Shown: piece after piece, positions 37,365 through 46,756 of the stretch
Layout: every line of letters starts with the position of its first letter
Numbering within the stretch: the stretch's first letter is position 1
Origin: an uncultured Muribaculaceae bacterium
GTDB lineage: Bacteria; Bacteroidota; Bacteroidia; Bacteroidales; Muribaculaceae
NCBI GenBank assembly: GCA_944321705.1
Contig: CALUMG010000012.1
Span: forward strand, 1-64,000
Reading direction: 5' to 3'
DNA length: 64,000 nucleotides
Made by a program: the position numbers and the translations under genes
The notes under the pieces: model-generated
Database searches by the model: none
What the model saw: only the letters and a program-made list of their open reading frames with translations
What the model was told of the DNA's origin: nothing

Positions 37365-38804
37365 ATGAAAAAGATATATTCATACATGTTGCTGCTCATG
37401 ATGATGCCATTATTGGCAATGATGCAGAGCTGCGACGAGGAAGAGATAGTTTTTGAAAGCGACATACCGCGCTTCGAATTGCGCGAGAATCGCATTTTGC
37501 TTGAAGCCTTGGTTCCGTCTACTACTCCTACTGGCGACGAGATGTATATTGTGGGAGCTATCAATGGCGGTGATGTCGATGCCATAGTGGGCAATCCGAC
37601 GTGGCAGCTTGAAATGTCGGCCGACTATAACTATCGTTATGGCATTTATCTTGATCCTGAGACTTTTGTCGAAGGTACGTCTCTTGCCGACGGCTATTAC
37701 ATTTACTCGGTTTCTCAAAAAGAGGAGCGTGCATTAAAAGGTGATAACGTGTCGCACACCAACAATGCCGGCTTGGGTGAACGTATCAACATCAATGTGG
37801 AGCGTTGGGCTTCCTACTTCTCGTCGGGAGAAACCATCGAGCATGATGGTCATGTGATTTATGTAATCGACAACAGCGGTTATGACGCACTTGCATTGTA
37901 TGCTTACGGTGACGGCGAAATATTCGGTGCATGGCCGGGTATATTACCTACGGGAACTGAGGTTGTAGACGGTACTGAATATACATATTTCGATGCCGGA
38001 GAGGCAAATACCGGAATGTCGGTAAATCTTATTTTCAACAACAATAACAATGGCAGCCAGCTTGCCGACTTCGCGGTTGTTCTCGACCGTGACTATTTCC
38101 TTGAACTCACGCCCGACGGTGTGGTTGAAATAGACCAGAGTGCGATGGTTGAACATGACGGCTATGCCATTTTCTTTGAAGACTTGACAGGCTGGGATAC
38201 ATTGAACCTATATGTTTGGGGCGACGGCGTGAACGACTTGTTTGGCGTATGGCCGGGAATGGCTCCGACAGGAGAAGTTACCATCAACGGTGTAAATTAC
38301 AAGTATTTTGATACTGGCGAGGCTAATGCAGGCGTGTTTGTCAATGTAATAATGAACAACAATGACAGCCAGTTTGACCTTGCCGGCATAACACTTGACC
38401 GTGATTATTACTACACAATCACAGCTACCGGCGGTGAGGAAATCGAAGATCCCAATTCCTACGAGGGCGGCGGTGTAGTAACTCCTGAGCCGGAACCCGA
38501 GCCAGAACCAGAACCGGGTGACACATACACCATATATGTGGAAGACCTCACGGGGTGGAGCTCCATAAACATGTACTCATGGGGTGAAGTGAACGATATA
38601 TTCGGCGCATGGCCGGGAATGGCTCCTACTGGTACGACCGAGATTGATGGCATTACTTACACATACTGGGAAATAACCGGCAATGGTGAAGCACAAAACT
38701 TGATATTCAACGACGGCACGTCGCAGGCTCCTGATTTTGCAGTGACTCTCGACCGTGATTATTACTTGACTGTTACCGCTACGAGCGTAACCGAAAAGGA
38801 ATAA
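37365..38804 (+). CDS. Surface starch-binding lipoprotein with three CBM26-like modules
   Basis: 479 residues from the ATG at 37365. The lipobox AMMQSC is followed by acidic residues, a pattern linked to export to the cell surface in Bacteroidales. The N-terminal 150 residues are SusE-like in position and character. Three repeats follow at about 163-247, 266-350 and 388-475, each with a core like FGAWPG(M/I)xPTG, an aromatic strand (YTYF, YKYF, YTYW), xLIFNN-type strand and LDRDYY. These match CBM26 starch-binding modules. A Pro-Glu linker lies between modules 2 and 3 (about 374-385). It fills the SusE/SusF slot of the locus but is built differently from Bacteroides thetaiotaomicron SusE/F. 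Confidence 0.85.
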   Translation: MKKIYSYMLLLMMMPLLAMMQSCDEEEIVFESDIPRFELRENRILLEALVPSTTPTGDEMYIVGAINGGDVDAIVGNPTWQLEMSADYNYRYGIYLDPETFVEGTSLADGYYIYSVSQKEERALKGDNVSHTNNAGLGERININVERWASYFSSGETIEHDGHVIYVIDNSGYDALALYAYGDGEIFGAWPGILPTGTEVVDGTEYTYFDAGEANTGMSVNLIFNNNNNGSQLADFAVVLDRDYFLELTPDGVVEIDQSAMVEHDGYAIFFEDLTGWDTLNLYVWGDGVNDLFGVWPGMAPTGEVTINGVNYKYFDTGEANAGVFVNVIMNNNDSQFDLAGITLDRDYYYTITATGGEEIEDPNSYEGGGVVTPEPEPEPEPEPGDTYTIYVEDLTGWSSINMYSWGEVNDIFGAWPGMAPTGTTEIDGITYTYWEITGNGEAQNLIFNDGTSQAPDFAVTLDRDYYLTVTATSVTEKE

Positions 38805-38818
38805 TGTAAAATGTGCAT

Positions 38819-38894
38819 TCGGCCTTTGTTGCAAGGGCACAAGCAATCGCGTTCTGATGACAACGATTGAACACAGCTGTACAACAAAGGCCGA
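38819..38894 (+). promoter_or_regulatory. Long intergenic stem-loop between binding protein and amylase genes
   Basis: Perfect 13-bp arms (38819-38831 and 38882-38894) enclose about 50 bases that contain a second small stem (caatcg with cgattg). No T tract follows, so it looks like an RNA processing or 3'-end protection element that could set different levels of the genes on each side. Confidence 0.6.
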
Positions 38895-38930
38895 TAATTT
38901 CAAAATAATAAAATTGCATATACAATTACA

Positions 38931-40280
38931 ATGAAAACGACAAAGTTGTTAATTTCAGCAATAATGCTCGCAAACTCGCTGTTTGCAATGGGAAGTTGCT
39001 CTTCCAATGATGAGCCTGAAATTCCGGTTAATCCTGAAAATCCCACTGAAAGCGAAGCTGCCGGCACGATGGTCATATATGAAGCCAATCCGCGCTTTTT
39101 TGCTACCGACAATTGCCTTAATGCCATCAATGCCCGTCTCGATGAGATAAAGGAGTTGGGTACGACGGTGTTGTGGATAATGCCTGTGTGCGAGCCGGGT
39201 GAGCTGAAGTCGGTGGGCTCTCCATATTGCATAAAAGATTACAAGGCAGTAAATCAACGATATGGCACAGTTGCCGACTTGAAGTCGCTTGTGGACAATG
39301 CGCATTCCAAGGGTATGGACGTGATACTTGACTGGGTAGCCAACCATACATCGTGGGACAACAAATGGATTACCGAGCATCCCGATTGGTATACGCAAGA
39401 TGGCCAAGGCAACATAATTTCGCCCGAAGGGCAGAACTGGACAGATGTCGCCGATCTTAATTTTGACAACGCCGAGATGCGCGCCGCAATGATTGATGCA
39501 ATGAAGTTTTGGATTACGGAAACAGGCATCGATGGTTTCAGATGCGATTACACCGACGGTGTCCCGCATGACTTCTGGGCCGAAGCTATCAAGGAACTGC
39601 GAGCCATTGATAGTGATTTGTTCATGTTGTCGGAATCGGAAGGCAGCGATTATCTCGCCGACGGGTTTGACATGTATTATGATTGGTCGTATGCAACATT
39701 GGTGAAAAATTTGTTCAACGGCGGCAACATAGAAAATTTCTTTGATAAAGCTGAAGAATTGCTTGCTCCGGTCGATGATGCTTCACAGGTGATGCGCTAT
39801 GTATATAATCATGACGTGGCAATGTCCAATACGCTTGCTTCTCTTTATGGCGGTGCCGATGCGCTGCCGGCAGCATACGCATTGACGACGTTGCTCGACG
39901 GCACTCCGTTGGTTTACTCTTCAATGGAAACCGAATTGTCAAACAACAGCACGCTCTCATTTTTCAATTATAATCCTCTTACATGGAACGACGACAAGGC
40001 TGAAGTGTATGCCACAATCAACCAAATTTATGCGGCTACTGCCGATGCACGCGGAGGAGACTTGAAAACATATTCTACAGGTGACGTAGTGACATTTGCC
40101 CGAGTCAATGGCTCACACTCCATGCTTGTCATGGTGAATCCCACCAAAGCTACAGCTTCGGTGAAAGTGCCTATCACATATTCGGGAACTACAATGCGCA
40201 ATATGCTCACTTCAACCGACGAGGAATTGCCTGTGGCAATCGAACTTGACGGTTATGGCTATGCTATTTATTATAAATAA
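38931..40280 (+). CDS. susG: GH13 alpha-amylase lipoprotein (SusG-like)
   Basis: 449 residues. The lipobox FAMGSC is followed by SSNDEPEIP, so it should sit on the outer membrane, probably at the surface. GH13 regions: DVILDWVANH (region I), GFRCDYTDG with nucleophile Asp206, LSE with acid/base Glu235, and YNHD with Asp295. It cleaves internal alpha-1,4 bonds of starch. It is much shorter than Bacteroides thetaiotaomicron SusG, which carries an inserted CBM58; no such insert is visible, so the three-module lipoprotein upstream may supply extra binding. Confidence 0.92.
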   Translation: MKTTKLLISAIMLANSLFAMGSCSSNDEPEIPVNPENPTESEAAGTMVIYEANPRFFATDNCLNAINARLDEIKELGTTVLWIMPVCEPGELKSVGSPYCIKDYKAVNQRYGTVADLKSLVDNAHSKGMDVILDWVANHTSWDNKWITEHPDWYTQDGQGNIISPEGQNWTDVADLNFDNAEMRAAMIDAMKFWITETGIDGFRCDYTDGVPHDFWAEAIKELRAIDSDLFMLSESEGSDYLADGFDMYYDWSYATLVKNLFNGGNIENFFDKAEELLAPVDDASQVMRYVYNHDVAMSNTLASLYGGADALPAAYALTTLLDGTPLVYSSMETELSNNSTLSFFNYNPLTWNDDKAEVYATINQIYAATADARGGDLKTYSTGDVVTFARVNGSHSMLVMVNPTKATASVKVPITYSGTTMRNMLTSTDEELPVAIELDGYGYAIYYK

Positions 40281-40299
40281 AGATATTACATAATTATCC

Positions 40300-42426
40300 A
40301 TGAAACAGTTGCTTTGCAGTATTTTTTCGGCTGTTGCGGCCATGTTGCCACTGAGTGCCTTGTCGGCAAACACGGTGAATTCTCCCGATGGAAGATTGCA
40401 ACTTTCGGTGGATGTCAATGCCGAAGGTCAACCGTGTTACGAATTGGCATTGGATGGGAATGCCGTGATAAAAAACAGTTTGTTGGGACTTTCGGGTAAT
40501 GAAGCCGACTTCACCACTGGATTCACGGTGGAAAATGTGACAACATCTTCGCACGACAGTACATGGGAACCTGTGTGGGGCGAATATGCCACGGTGCGCG
40601 ACCATTATAACGAACTTGCTGTGACTTTTGTGCAAAAGCGTGAAAAAGGGTTGACGATGACTGTGCGTTTCCGCCTGTTTGACGACGGGCTTGGTTTCCG
40701 TTATGAATTACCCGAGCAAGAGCCTGTCAACTATCTTGCGTTGACCGACGAGGCTACCGAGTTTAATCTTGCTGCCGACAATACGTTATATTGCATGCCG
40801 GGCGACTACGATACCGATGAATATTTGTATGCGACAACGCCGTTGTCGCAGGTTGCAGATGCATTGGCCGGCTATCGTGGCCGCCATAGTGAAAGCCAGG
40901 CAATCGATGCGCTAACGGTGCAGACTCCTTTGATGATGAAAAGCCCGGATGGCGGCATGTATATCAACATACACGAGGCTGCTCTTGTGGACTATGCAGC
41001 CATGTCGCTCGATGTGGACACGGCAAGTCATGGGCTCTCGGCTCACCTCACGCCCGACAAGAATGGCATTGCTGCATATTTGCAATTGCCGTTCAACACG
41101 CCGTGGCGTACCGTCATCGTTGCCGACAATGCTTGCGACATACTTGCGTCACAACTCATCTACAATCTTAACGAACCGTGTAAAATCGAAGATACTTCGT
41201 GGATTAAACCGCAGAAGTTTGTCGGTGTGTGGTGGGAAATGTTTATCGGGAAGAAGCGTACTTGGGCTTACAGCGACTATTACAAGGCCAAGCCCGGCGT
41301 AACCGATTACACGGAACTCACCCCCAACGGACGACATGCCGCCAATACTGAAAACGTGAAACGTTACATTGATTTTGCCGCTGAGAACGGAATTGACGGC
41401 GTATTGGTAGAAGGATGGAACGAAGGTTGGGAAGATTGGGCAAGTTATCGCAAGAATCGTCAATTCCTCTTTGACAAGCCATATCCCGACTTTGATGTCA
41501 AGGGATTGCAACAATATGCCGCCGAGCGTGGAGTGAAAATCATCATGCACCATGAAACCGGTGCCAATGCTGCCGACTATGAACGCCAGCTCGACCGTGC
41601 TTTTCAATACATGGTCGACAATGGCTACAATTCGGTGAAAACCGGGTATGTAGGAGCTATAATTCCTCGCAGTGAGCATCATTCGTCGCAATGGATGGTC
41701 AATCATTATTTGCATGTGGCCAAGCGTGCCGCCGATTTCCACATCATGGTCGATAGCCATGAAGCTGTGAGACCCACGGGATTATGTCGCACTTATCCTA
41801 ACTGGGTGGCACAGGAGTCGGCTCGCGGAGGAGAATTTGAATCGATGGGAGGTAATCCACCCGAACATACCACCATATTGCCGTTTACGCGGTTGAAGGG
41901 TGGCCCGATGGATTATACTCCGGGTCTGTTTGAAACTCGCCTAAGTTATTACAATGAAGGGAAAACAGGACAGGCATTGACTACACTTGCCCGACAGCTT
42001 GCCTTGTACCTCACGATGCCAAGTCCGTTGCAGATGGCTTGCGACCTGCCTGAGAATTATCAACGCTTTGCCGATGCATTCCAGTTCATAAAGGACGTGC
42101 CGGTTGACTGGAGCGACAGCCGTTATCTTGAAGCCGAGCCGGGCGATTATATAACCGTGGCTCGTAAGGACAAGCACTCGGATGACTGGTATGTGGGCGG
42201 AGTGACCGACGAGAATGCCCGCACGGCTGAAATAGATTTCAGTTTCTTGCCCGAGGGCGTGGATTATGAGGCTACTATATATGCCGACGGTAAGGATGCC
42301 CACTACAAGGATAATCCACAGTCGTATAGCATCACTAAAAAGAAAAAGGTAAACAGCAAGACGCGTCTGAAGCAATACATTGCTCCGGGTGGAGGCTTTG
42401 CCATGCGTCTTGTACCAAAGAAATGA
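40300..42426 (+). CDS. susB: GH97 alpha-glucosidase, inverting type (SusB-like)
   Basis: 708 residues with a signal peptide ending LSALSA; periplasmic. GH97 N-terminal beta-sandwich (VNSPDGRLQLSVDV) and TIM barrel are clear. Glu419 (MHHETG), Glu488 (DSHEAVRPTG) and Glu512 (RGGEFES) have the same spacing, 69 and 24 residues, as Glu439, Glu508 and Glu532 of SusB, so the inverting mechanism is expected. It releases glucose from maltooligosaccharides after import. It is 19 bases after the amylase gene and ends the locus. Confidence 0.94.
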   Translation: MKQLLCSIFSAVAAMLPLSALSANTVNSPDGRLQLSVDVNAEGQPCYELALDGNAVIKNSLLGLSGNEADFTTGFTVENVTTSSHDSTWEPVWGEYATVRDHYNELAVTFVQKREKGLTMTVRFRLFDDGLGFRYELPEQEPVNYLALTDEATEFNLAADNTLYCMPGDYDTDEYLYATTPLSQVADALAGYRGRHSESQAIDALTVQTPLMMKSPDGGMYINIHEAALVDYAAMSLDVDTASHGLSAHLTPDKNGIAAYLQLPFNTPWRTVIVADNACDILASQLIYNLNEPCKIEDTSWIKPQKFVGVWWEMFIGKKRTWAYSDYYKAKPGVTDYTELTPNGRHAANTENVKRYIDFAAENGIDGVLVEGWNEGWEDWASYRKNRQFLFDKPYPDFDVKGLQQYAAERGVKIIMHHETGANAADYERQLDRAFQYMVDNGYNSVKTGYVGAIIPRSEHHSSQWMVNHYLHVAKRAADFHIMVDSHEAVRPTGLCRTYPNWVAQESARGGEFESMGGNPPEHTTILPFTRLKGGPMDYTPGLFETRLSYYNEGKTGQALTTLARQLALYLTMPSPLQMACDLPENYQRFADAFQFIKDVPVDWSDSRYLEAEPGDYITVARKDKHSDDWYVGGVTDENARTAEIDFSFLPEGVDYEATIYADGKDAHYKDNPQSYSITKKKKVNSKTRLKQYIAPGGGFAMRLVPKK

Positions 42427-42783
42427 CACGAGAATTATAGGTAAATTGAACATAGGTAAATAAAAGAACATTTGGGTTAAAACATAACACTTGAATCTTA
42501 TTTACATGAACAAACAGGAACTCAGGGTCGGCGATGTGATTCGCCGGCCCTGATTCGTATAAGGTCCAGGCAAGAAATTGGTGCATGAACGTGGGATTGG
42601 TATGAGGAAAGATTTGTTTCAAACTTCACGGCACGTTGACCGATAGTTATTTATTTAGGCAAAATTGGATGCTATTCCAACGATTTTTTCTAATTTTGCG
42701 CTGATAAAGATTGACTTGCGTTTCACATGTGCAAGTAGCTTTTTCAGTTTGCTGTTAAATTTATAATTAAGGAGGTGACAATT
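42427..42783 (+). promoter_or_regulatory. Gap with hairpin, yqeY promoter and exact Shine-Dalgarno
   Basis: No gene. A 12-bp stem with one wobble (42523-42534 with 42541-42552) may end the glucan-locus transcript, though no T tract follows. TAATTTTG at 42691-42698 is a -7 element for yqeY. AAGGAGGTGA at 42769-42778 is an exact match to the 16S 3' end, eight bases before the ATG at 42784; such sites are rare in Bacteroidales. Confidence 0.7.
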
Positions 42784-43233
42784 ATGAACTTGTTCGATAC
42801 CGTAAGCAATGATATCAAGAAAGCCATGTTGGCTCGCGACCATGCACGCTTGGAAGCTTTGCGTGGAATCAAGAAAGAATTTCTCGAAGCAAAAACCGCA
42901 AAGGGAGCAGAAGGAGAATTGACCGATGAGGCTGCAACGAAGATACTTGCCAAGATGGTAAAGCAACGCAAGGAGAGTGCCGAGATATATAAAAGCCAAA
43001 ATCGTGAAGATCTTGCTCAATCGGAGTTGGCCGAAGCGCAAGTCATAGAAGAATATTTGCCAAAGCAATTGACCGATGAAGAGCTTACTGCCGCTTTGAA
43101 GGAAATCATTGCTCGTGTCGGAGCTACTTCGGCCAAGGAAATGGGCAAGGTAATGGGCGTGGCGTCAAAAGAACTTGCCGGGCGTGCCGAAGGCCGCGCA
43201 ATTTCGGCTCGTGTAAAAGAATTGCTTGCTTGA
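42784..43233 (+). CDS. yqeY: GatB/YqeY domain protein
   Basis: 149 residues from the ATG at 42784; the exact Shine-Dalgarno sequence decides this start over the GTG at 42775. The helical YqeY domain (DIKKAMLARDHARLEALRG, AEAQVIEEYLPKQLTDEEL, MGKVMGVASKEL) resembles the tRNA-binding tail of GatB. The family is thought to help amidotransferase or tRNA functions, but its exact role is not settled. In many Bacteroidales it directly follows ftsZ; here the glucan locus lies between them. serS follows after 38 bases. Confidence 0.9.
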   Translation: MNLFDTVSNDIKKAMLARDHARLEALRGIKKEFLEAKTAKGAEGELTDEAATKILAKMVKQRKESAEIYKSQNREDLAQSELAEAQVIEEYLPKQLTDEELTAALKEIIARVGATSAKEMGKVMGVASKELAGRAEGRAISARVKELLA

Positions 43234-43271
43234 GACACAATAATAACGACAAAAGTAAACCAATAGGATAA

Positions 43272-44543
43272 ATGTTAACATTAGCTTTAATTAAAGAAAA
43301 TCCCGAAGATGTGATTGCCCGTCTTGCCGTAAAGCAATTTGACGGACGCGCAGCCATCGAAAGAGTGGTAGAGCTTGACAAGGAACGTCGTGCCGCACAG
43401 ACATTGCGCGACAACCAAGCCGCCGAGCTAAACAAGCTCGCTGCACGCATCGGTGCTTTGATGAAAGAAGGAAAAAAGGATGAGGCCGAGGCCGTAAAGG
43501 CCGAAGTGGCAACGTTGAAAGAGAACAATAAGGCTATCGACGAGAAATTGAAGTCGGCCGAAGATGAAATCAACGAAATATTGCTGTCGGTGCCTAATGT
43601 CCCATGCAAGATGGTCCCAGAAGGAAAATCGGCTGCCGACAATGTGGTCGAAAAGACCGGCGGAGTAATGCCAGACTTGCCTGAAGACGCTCTTCCTCAT
43701 TGGGATCTTGCAAAAAAATACAATATAATAGACTTTGACCTCGGAGTGAAGATAACCGGCGCAGGTTTCCCGGTATATCGTGGCAAAGGCGCGAGATTGC
43801 AACGTGCATTGATTCAATTCTTTCTTGATGAAGCAGGGAAGGCCGGATATGAAGAAATCGAGCCCCCGTATGTCGTAAATGAAGCGTCGGGCTATGGTAC
43901 AGGCCAATTGCCCGACAAGGAAGGTCAAATGTATCATTGCAACCTTGACAATCTTTATCTTATTCCTACAGCCGAAGTCCCGGTGACTAACATTTACAGG
44001 GACATGATTCTTGACCAAAAGGAGCTACCGAAGAAGAATTGTGCTTATTCGGCATGTTTCCGTCGCGAGGCCGGTTCTTACGGGAAAGATGTTCGCGGCT
44101 TGAACCGATTGCACCAATTTGACAAGGTGGAAATCGTGCGCATAGAGAAGCCTGAAAATTCTTATGCAGCACTTGAGGAAATGAAGGCTCATGTTCAAGG
44201 CTTGCTCGAAAAGCTTGAATTGCCGTGGCATATTCTTCGTTTGTGTGGTGGTGACATGAGTTTCACTTCGGCCATAACATTCGACTTTGAGGTATTCTCG
44301 GCAGCACAGAAGAGATGGCTTGAAGTCAGCTCAGTTTCCAATTTCGAGAGCTACCAAGCCAACAGGTTGAAATGCCGTTATCGTGGAGATGACAAGAAAA
44401 CGCATTTGTGCCACACTTTGAATGGTTCGGCGTTGGCTTTGCCTCGCATCATGGCTGCATTGCTTGAAAACAATCAGACTCCTGAAGGCATCAAGATACC
44501 GAAAGTACTGCAAAAGTACACCGGATTTGAAATAATAGACTGA
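43272..44543 (+). CDS. serS: Seryl-tRNA synthetase
   Basis: 423 residues, cytoplasmic. The N-terminal long coiled coil (residues 30-105) that grips the tRNA-Ser extra arm is followed by the class II catalytic core: EIEPPYVVNE, YLIPTAEVPVTN, FRREAGSYGKDVRGLNRLHQF (motif 2), and LNGSALALPRIMAALLENNQ (motif 3). Normal length. A strong terminator lies 34 bases after the stop. Confidence 0.97.
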   Translation: MLTLALIKENPEDVIARLAVKQFDGRAAIERVVELDKERRAAQTLRDNQAAELNKLAARIGALMKEGKKDEAEAVKAEVATLKENNKAIDEKLKSAEDEINEILLSVPNVPCKMVPEGKSAADNVVEKTGGVMPDLPEDALPHWDLAKKYNIIDFDLGVKITGAGFPVYRGKGARLQRALIQFFLDEAGKAGYEEIEPPYVVNEASGYGTGQLPDKEGQMYHCNLDNLYLIPTAEVPVTNIYRDMILDQKELPKKNCAYSACFRREAGSYGKDVRGLNRLHQFDKVEIVRIEKPENSYAALEEMKAHVQGLLEKLELPWHILRLCGGDMSFTSAITFDFEVFSAAQKRWLEVSSVSNFESYQANRLKCRYRGDDKKTHLCHTLNGSALALPRIMAALLENNQTPEGIKIPKVLQKYTGFEIID

Positions 44544-44577
44544 GAATGATAGCTCAGATTTTCAAGAATTATACAAG

Positions 44578-44612
44578 GCCGCATCTGTCCAGACAGATGT
44601 GGCTTTTTTTTA
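44578..44612 (+). terminator. Terminator after serS
   Basis: 11-bp stem with one wobble (44578-44588 with 44593-44603), loop ccag, then nine T bases. Confidence 0.92.
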
Positions 44613-44705
44613 TTAGAATAGGCAAATTCAAGCAAAATTTTGATATTTATTGGCACAACCGGGCAATATTGATGCTCGTGTAGGGTGCTATATTTGCAAA
44701 GTAAT

Positions 44706-44819
44706 TTTTGTCACTACACTCGACTTTCAATATCTTTTGATGAGATAGGCAGTGTCTCGACAAAGTGAAAAAATAAACAAGCTTATTTTTCTCATTACGC
44801 TCAACTTGCACTATCTTTG
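44706..44819 (+). repeat. Promoter-bearing dispersed repeat, copy A (two units)
   Basis: Two similar promoter units in tandem: TTTG-N20-TATCTTTT (ending 44738) and TTTC-N20-TATCTTTG (44812-44819), 81 bases apart. The linker holds a palindrome with arms near 44767-44776 and 44782-44790 around acaagc. The second -7 element lies 21 bases before bcp. Related copies lie at 49541-49648 and 54993-55185. Confidence 0.75.
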
Positions 44820-44839
44820 GGTAATTAAAAAACTGAATA

Positions 44840-45292
44840 ATGGAAATAGGAGATAAAATACCTGAAATACTCGGCAAGGATGCCGATGGTAATATAATCA
44901 AGGCAAGCGATTTTGCAGGGAAGAAACTGATATTGTATTTTTATCCTAAGGATAATACGCCGGGTTGTACGGCCGAGGCATGCAGTTTCGGAGCAGGTCA
45001 TGATGCTTTGACGAAGGCCGGTTATGCCGTTGTAGGAGTTAGTAAGGACTCAGCAGCGTCGCATAAGAAGTTTGCCGACAAGTATTCGTTACCGTTCCCT
45101 TTAATAGCCGACACTGAGATGGAATTGAACAAGGCTTTCGGTGTTTGGCAACTTAAGAAGATGGCCGGACGTGAATATATGGGAACCGTGCGCACGACGT
45201 TTGTCATTGATGAGCAGGGTCGTGTTTCAGATATAATCAGGAAGGTAAATACCAAAGACAGCGCAAATCAGATACTTGAATTGAACAAATAA
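44840..45292 (+). CDS. bcp: Thiol peroxidase of the Bcp/PrxQ type
   Basis: 150 residues, cytoplasmic. It reduces peroxides with thioredoxin as electron donor. The peroxidatic Cys lies in [11 protein letters not shown] near residue 46 and the resolving Cys five residues later, the arrangement of alpha-type PrxQ. The AhpC/TSA fold motifs [15 protein letters not shown] and [14 protein letters not shown] are clear. Promoter within the dispersed repeat immediately upstream; recA follows after 13 bases and is probably co-transcribed. Confidence 0.94.
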   Translation: MEIGDKIPEILGKDADGNIIKASDFAGKKLILYFYPKDNTPGCTAEACSFGAGHDALTKAGYAVVGVSKDSAASHKKFADKYSLPFPLIADTEMELNKAFGVWQLKKMAGREYMGTVRTTFVIDEQGRVSDIIRKVNTKDSANQILELNK

Positions 45293-45305
45293 AAAACATT
45301 TATAT

Positions 45306-46397
45306 ATGGCTGATAAAAAGAACATATCGGTTGCTCCCGGCAGTGAGCAATCAGAAGGCCAGCAAGGGCAGCAAGAGACGTTGAAGTTTGGCAGGATTCC
45401 CGTGTCCGATGAAAAGCTGAAGGCTTTGCAGGTGGCAATGGACAAAATCGACAAGACTTTTGGCCGTGGTGCCATAATGAAAATGGGCGATGAGAATATC
45501 GAAGACATTGATGTGATACCTACCGGCTCTATTGGCCTTGATTATGCTCTTGGCGTAGGTGGTTATCCGCGTGGCAGAATCATAGAAATATATGGTCCGG
45601 AATCTTCAGGTAAGACAACGCTTGCCATACATGCCATTGCCGAAGCTCAGAAGTTGGGCGGCATTGCCGCAATTATCGATGCCGAGCATGCATTTGATAG
45701 ATTTTATGCAGAGAAACTCGGCGTGGATGTAAATAACTTGTGGATTTCGCAACCCGACAATGGCGAACAGGCTCTTGAAATTGCGGATCAGTTGATAAGG
45801 TCGTCGGCAATAGACATAATAGTGATTGACTCGGTAGCCGCTCTTACTCCTAAGGCAGAAATAGAAGGAGACATGGGCGACAGCAAGATGGGATTGCAGG
45901 CACGGCTCATGTCGCAGGCTTTGAGAAAATTGACGGCAACGATTTCCAAGACAAACACGACTTGTATTTTTATCAACCAATTGCGTGACAAGATAGGAGT
46001 GGTGTTTGGAGCTCCCGAAACCACTACCGGTGGCAATGCCTTGAAATTTTATGCATCGGTACGTCTTGACATAAGGCGTGTAGGTCAAATAAAAGATGGA
46101 GAAGAGGTGCTTGGAAATATGACTCGCGTCAAGGTTGTCAAGAACAAGGTAGCTCCTCCGTTCCGCAAAGCAGAGTTTGAAATACTTTTCGGCGAAGGCA
46201 TTTCCAAGATTGGCGAGATTGTGGATTTGGGCGTTCAATATGGGATTGTCAAGAAGAGTGGAGCGTGGTTCTCATATGGGGATACCAAGTTGGGACAAGG
46301 CCGGGATGCGGCAAAGCGTACCATAGCCGACAATCCAGAACTTGAAGAAGAACTTGAAGAGAAGATAATGGCGGCAATGAAGTCGAAGCAGGCTTGA
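45306..46397 (+). CDS. recA: Recombinase RecA
   Basis: 363 residues. Walker [12 protein letters not shown] (near residue 98), Walker [17 protein letters not shown]2 loop region [23 protein letters not shown] and the C-terminal domain are intact. A Gln-rich N-terminal extension of about 30 residues is usual in Bacteroidales. It drives strand exchange and SOS signalling. No LexA site is evident. A strong terminator lies 22 bases after the stop. Confidence 0.98.
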   Translation: MADKKNISVAPGSEQSEGQQGQQETLKFGRIPVSDEKLKALQVAMDKIDKTFGRGAIMKMGDENIEDIDVIPTGSIGLDYALGVGGYPRGRIIEIYGPESSGKTTLAIHAIAEAQKLGGIAAIIDAEHAFDRFYAEKLGVDVNNLWISQPDNGEQALEIADQLIRSSAIDIIVIDSVAALTPKAEIEGDMGDSKMGLQARLMSQALRKLTATISKTNTTCIFINQLRDKIGVVFGAPETTTGGNALKFYASVRLDIRRVGQIKDGEEVLGNMTRVKVVKNKVAPPFRKAEFEILFGEGISKIGEIVDLGVQYGIVKKSGAWFSYGDTKLGQGRDAAKRTIADNPELEEELEEKIMAAMKSKQA

Positions 46398-46419
46398 ATG
46401 CTACATTTCAATGCCTAAA

Positions 46420-46461
46420 AAAACAGGGCTATTTCGTAAAAATGCGGAATAGCCCTGTTTT
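46420..46461 (+). terminator. Terminator after recA
   Basis: 17-bp stem with one wobble (46420-46436 with 46445-46461), 8-base loop, T-rich end. Confidence 0.92.
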
Positions 46462-46756
46462 TGTAAATTTTATAGACATTTTGATTTAAAAATGAAATTT
46501 ATTTTGGTTTTTTAGAATTAAATATTTATTTTTGCCATTAGTATGAATAATGAGAGATAAATTCCATTACAATAATACGCAAATTTCGAGTAATGATGTC
46601 TTTGTTGCATTGCCTTTAATGTAATGAGAAAAACACGAAATGTATAGGTGTTGTAATTCATGAAAATGTACTACACTTAGTGGAAAATGATTTTTCAGTT
46701 ATTCTTTTTAATGTCGTTTGTTGACAATTAGTATAAATAACTTAACATTGAGAGCT
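46462..46756 (+). promoter_or_regulatory. AT-rich gap with promoter and long leader
   Basis: TTTG (46503-46506), 20 bases, TATTTTTG (46527-46534) is a consensus promoter. It would leave a leader of about 215 bases before the small membrane protein gene. I see no convincing ORF or named riboswitch in this leader. Confidence 0.65.
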
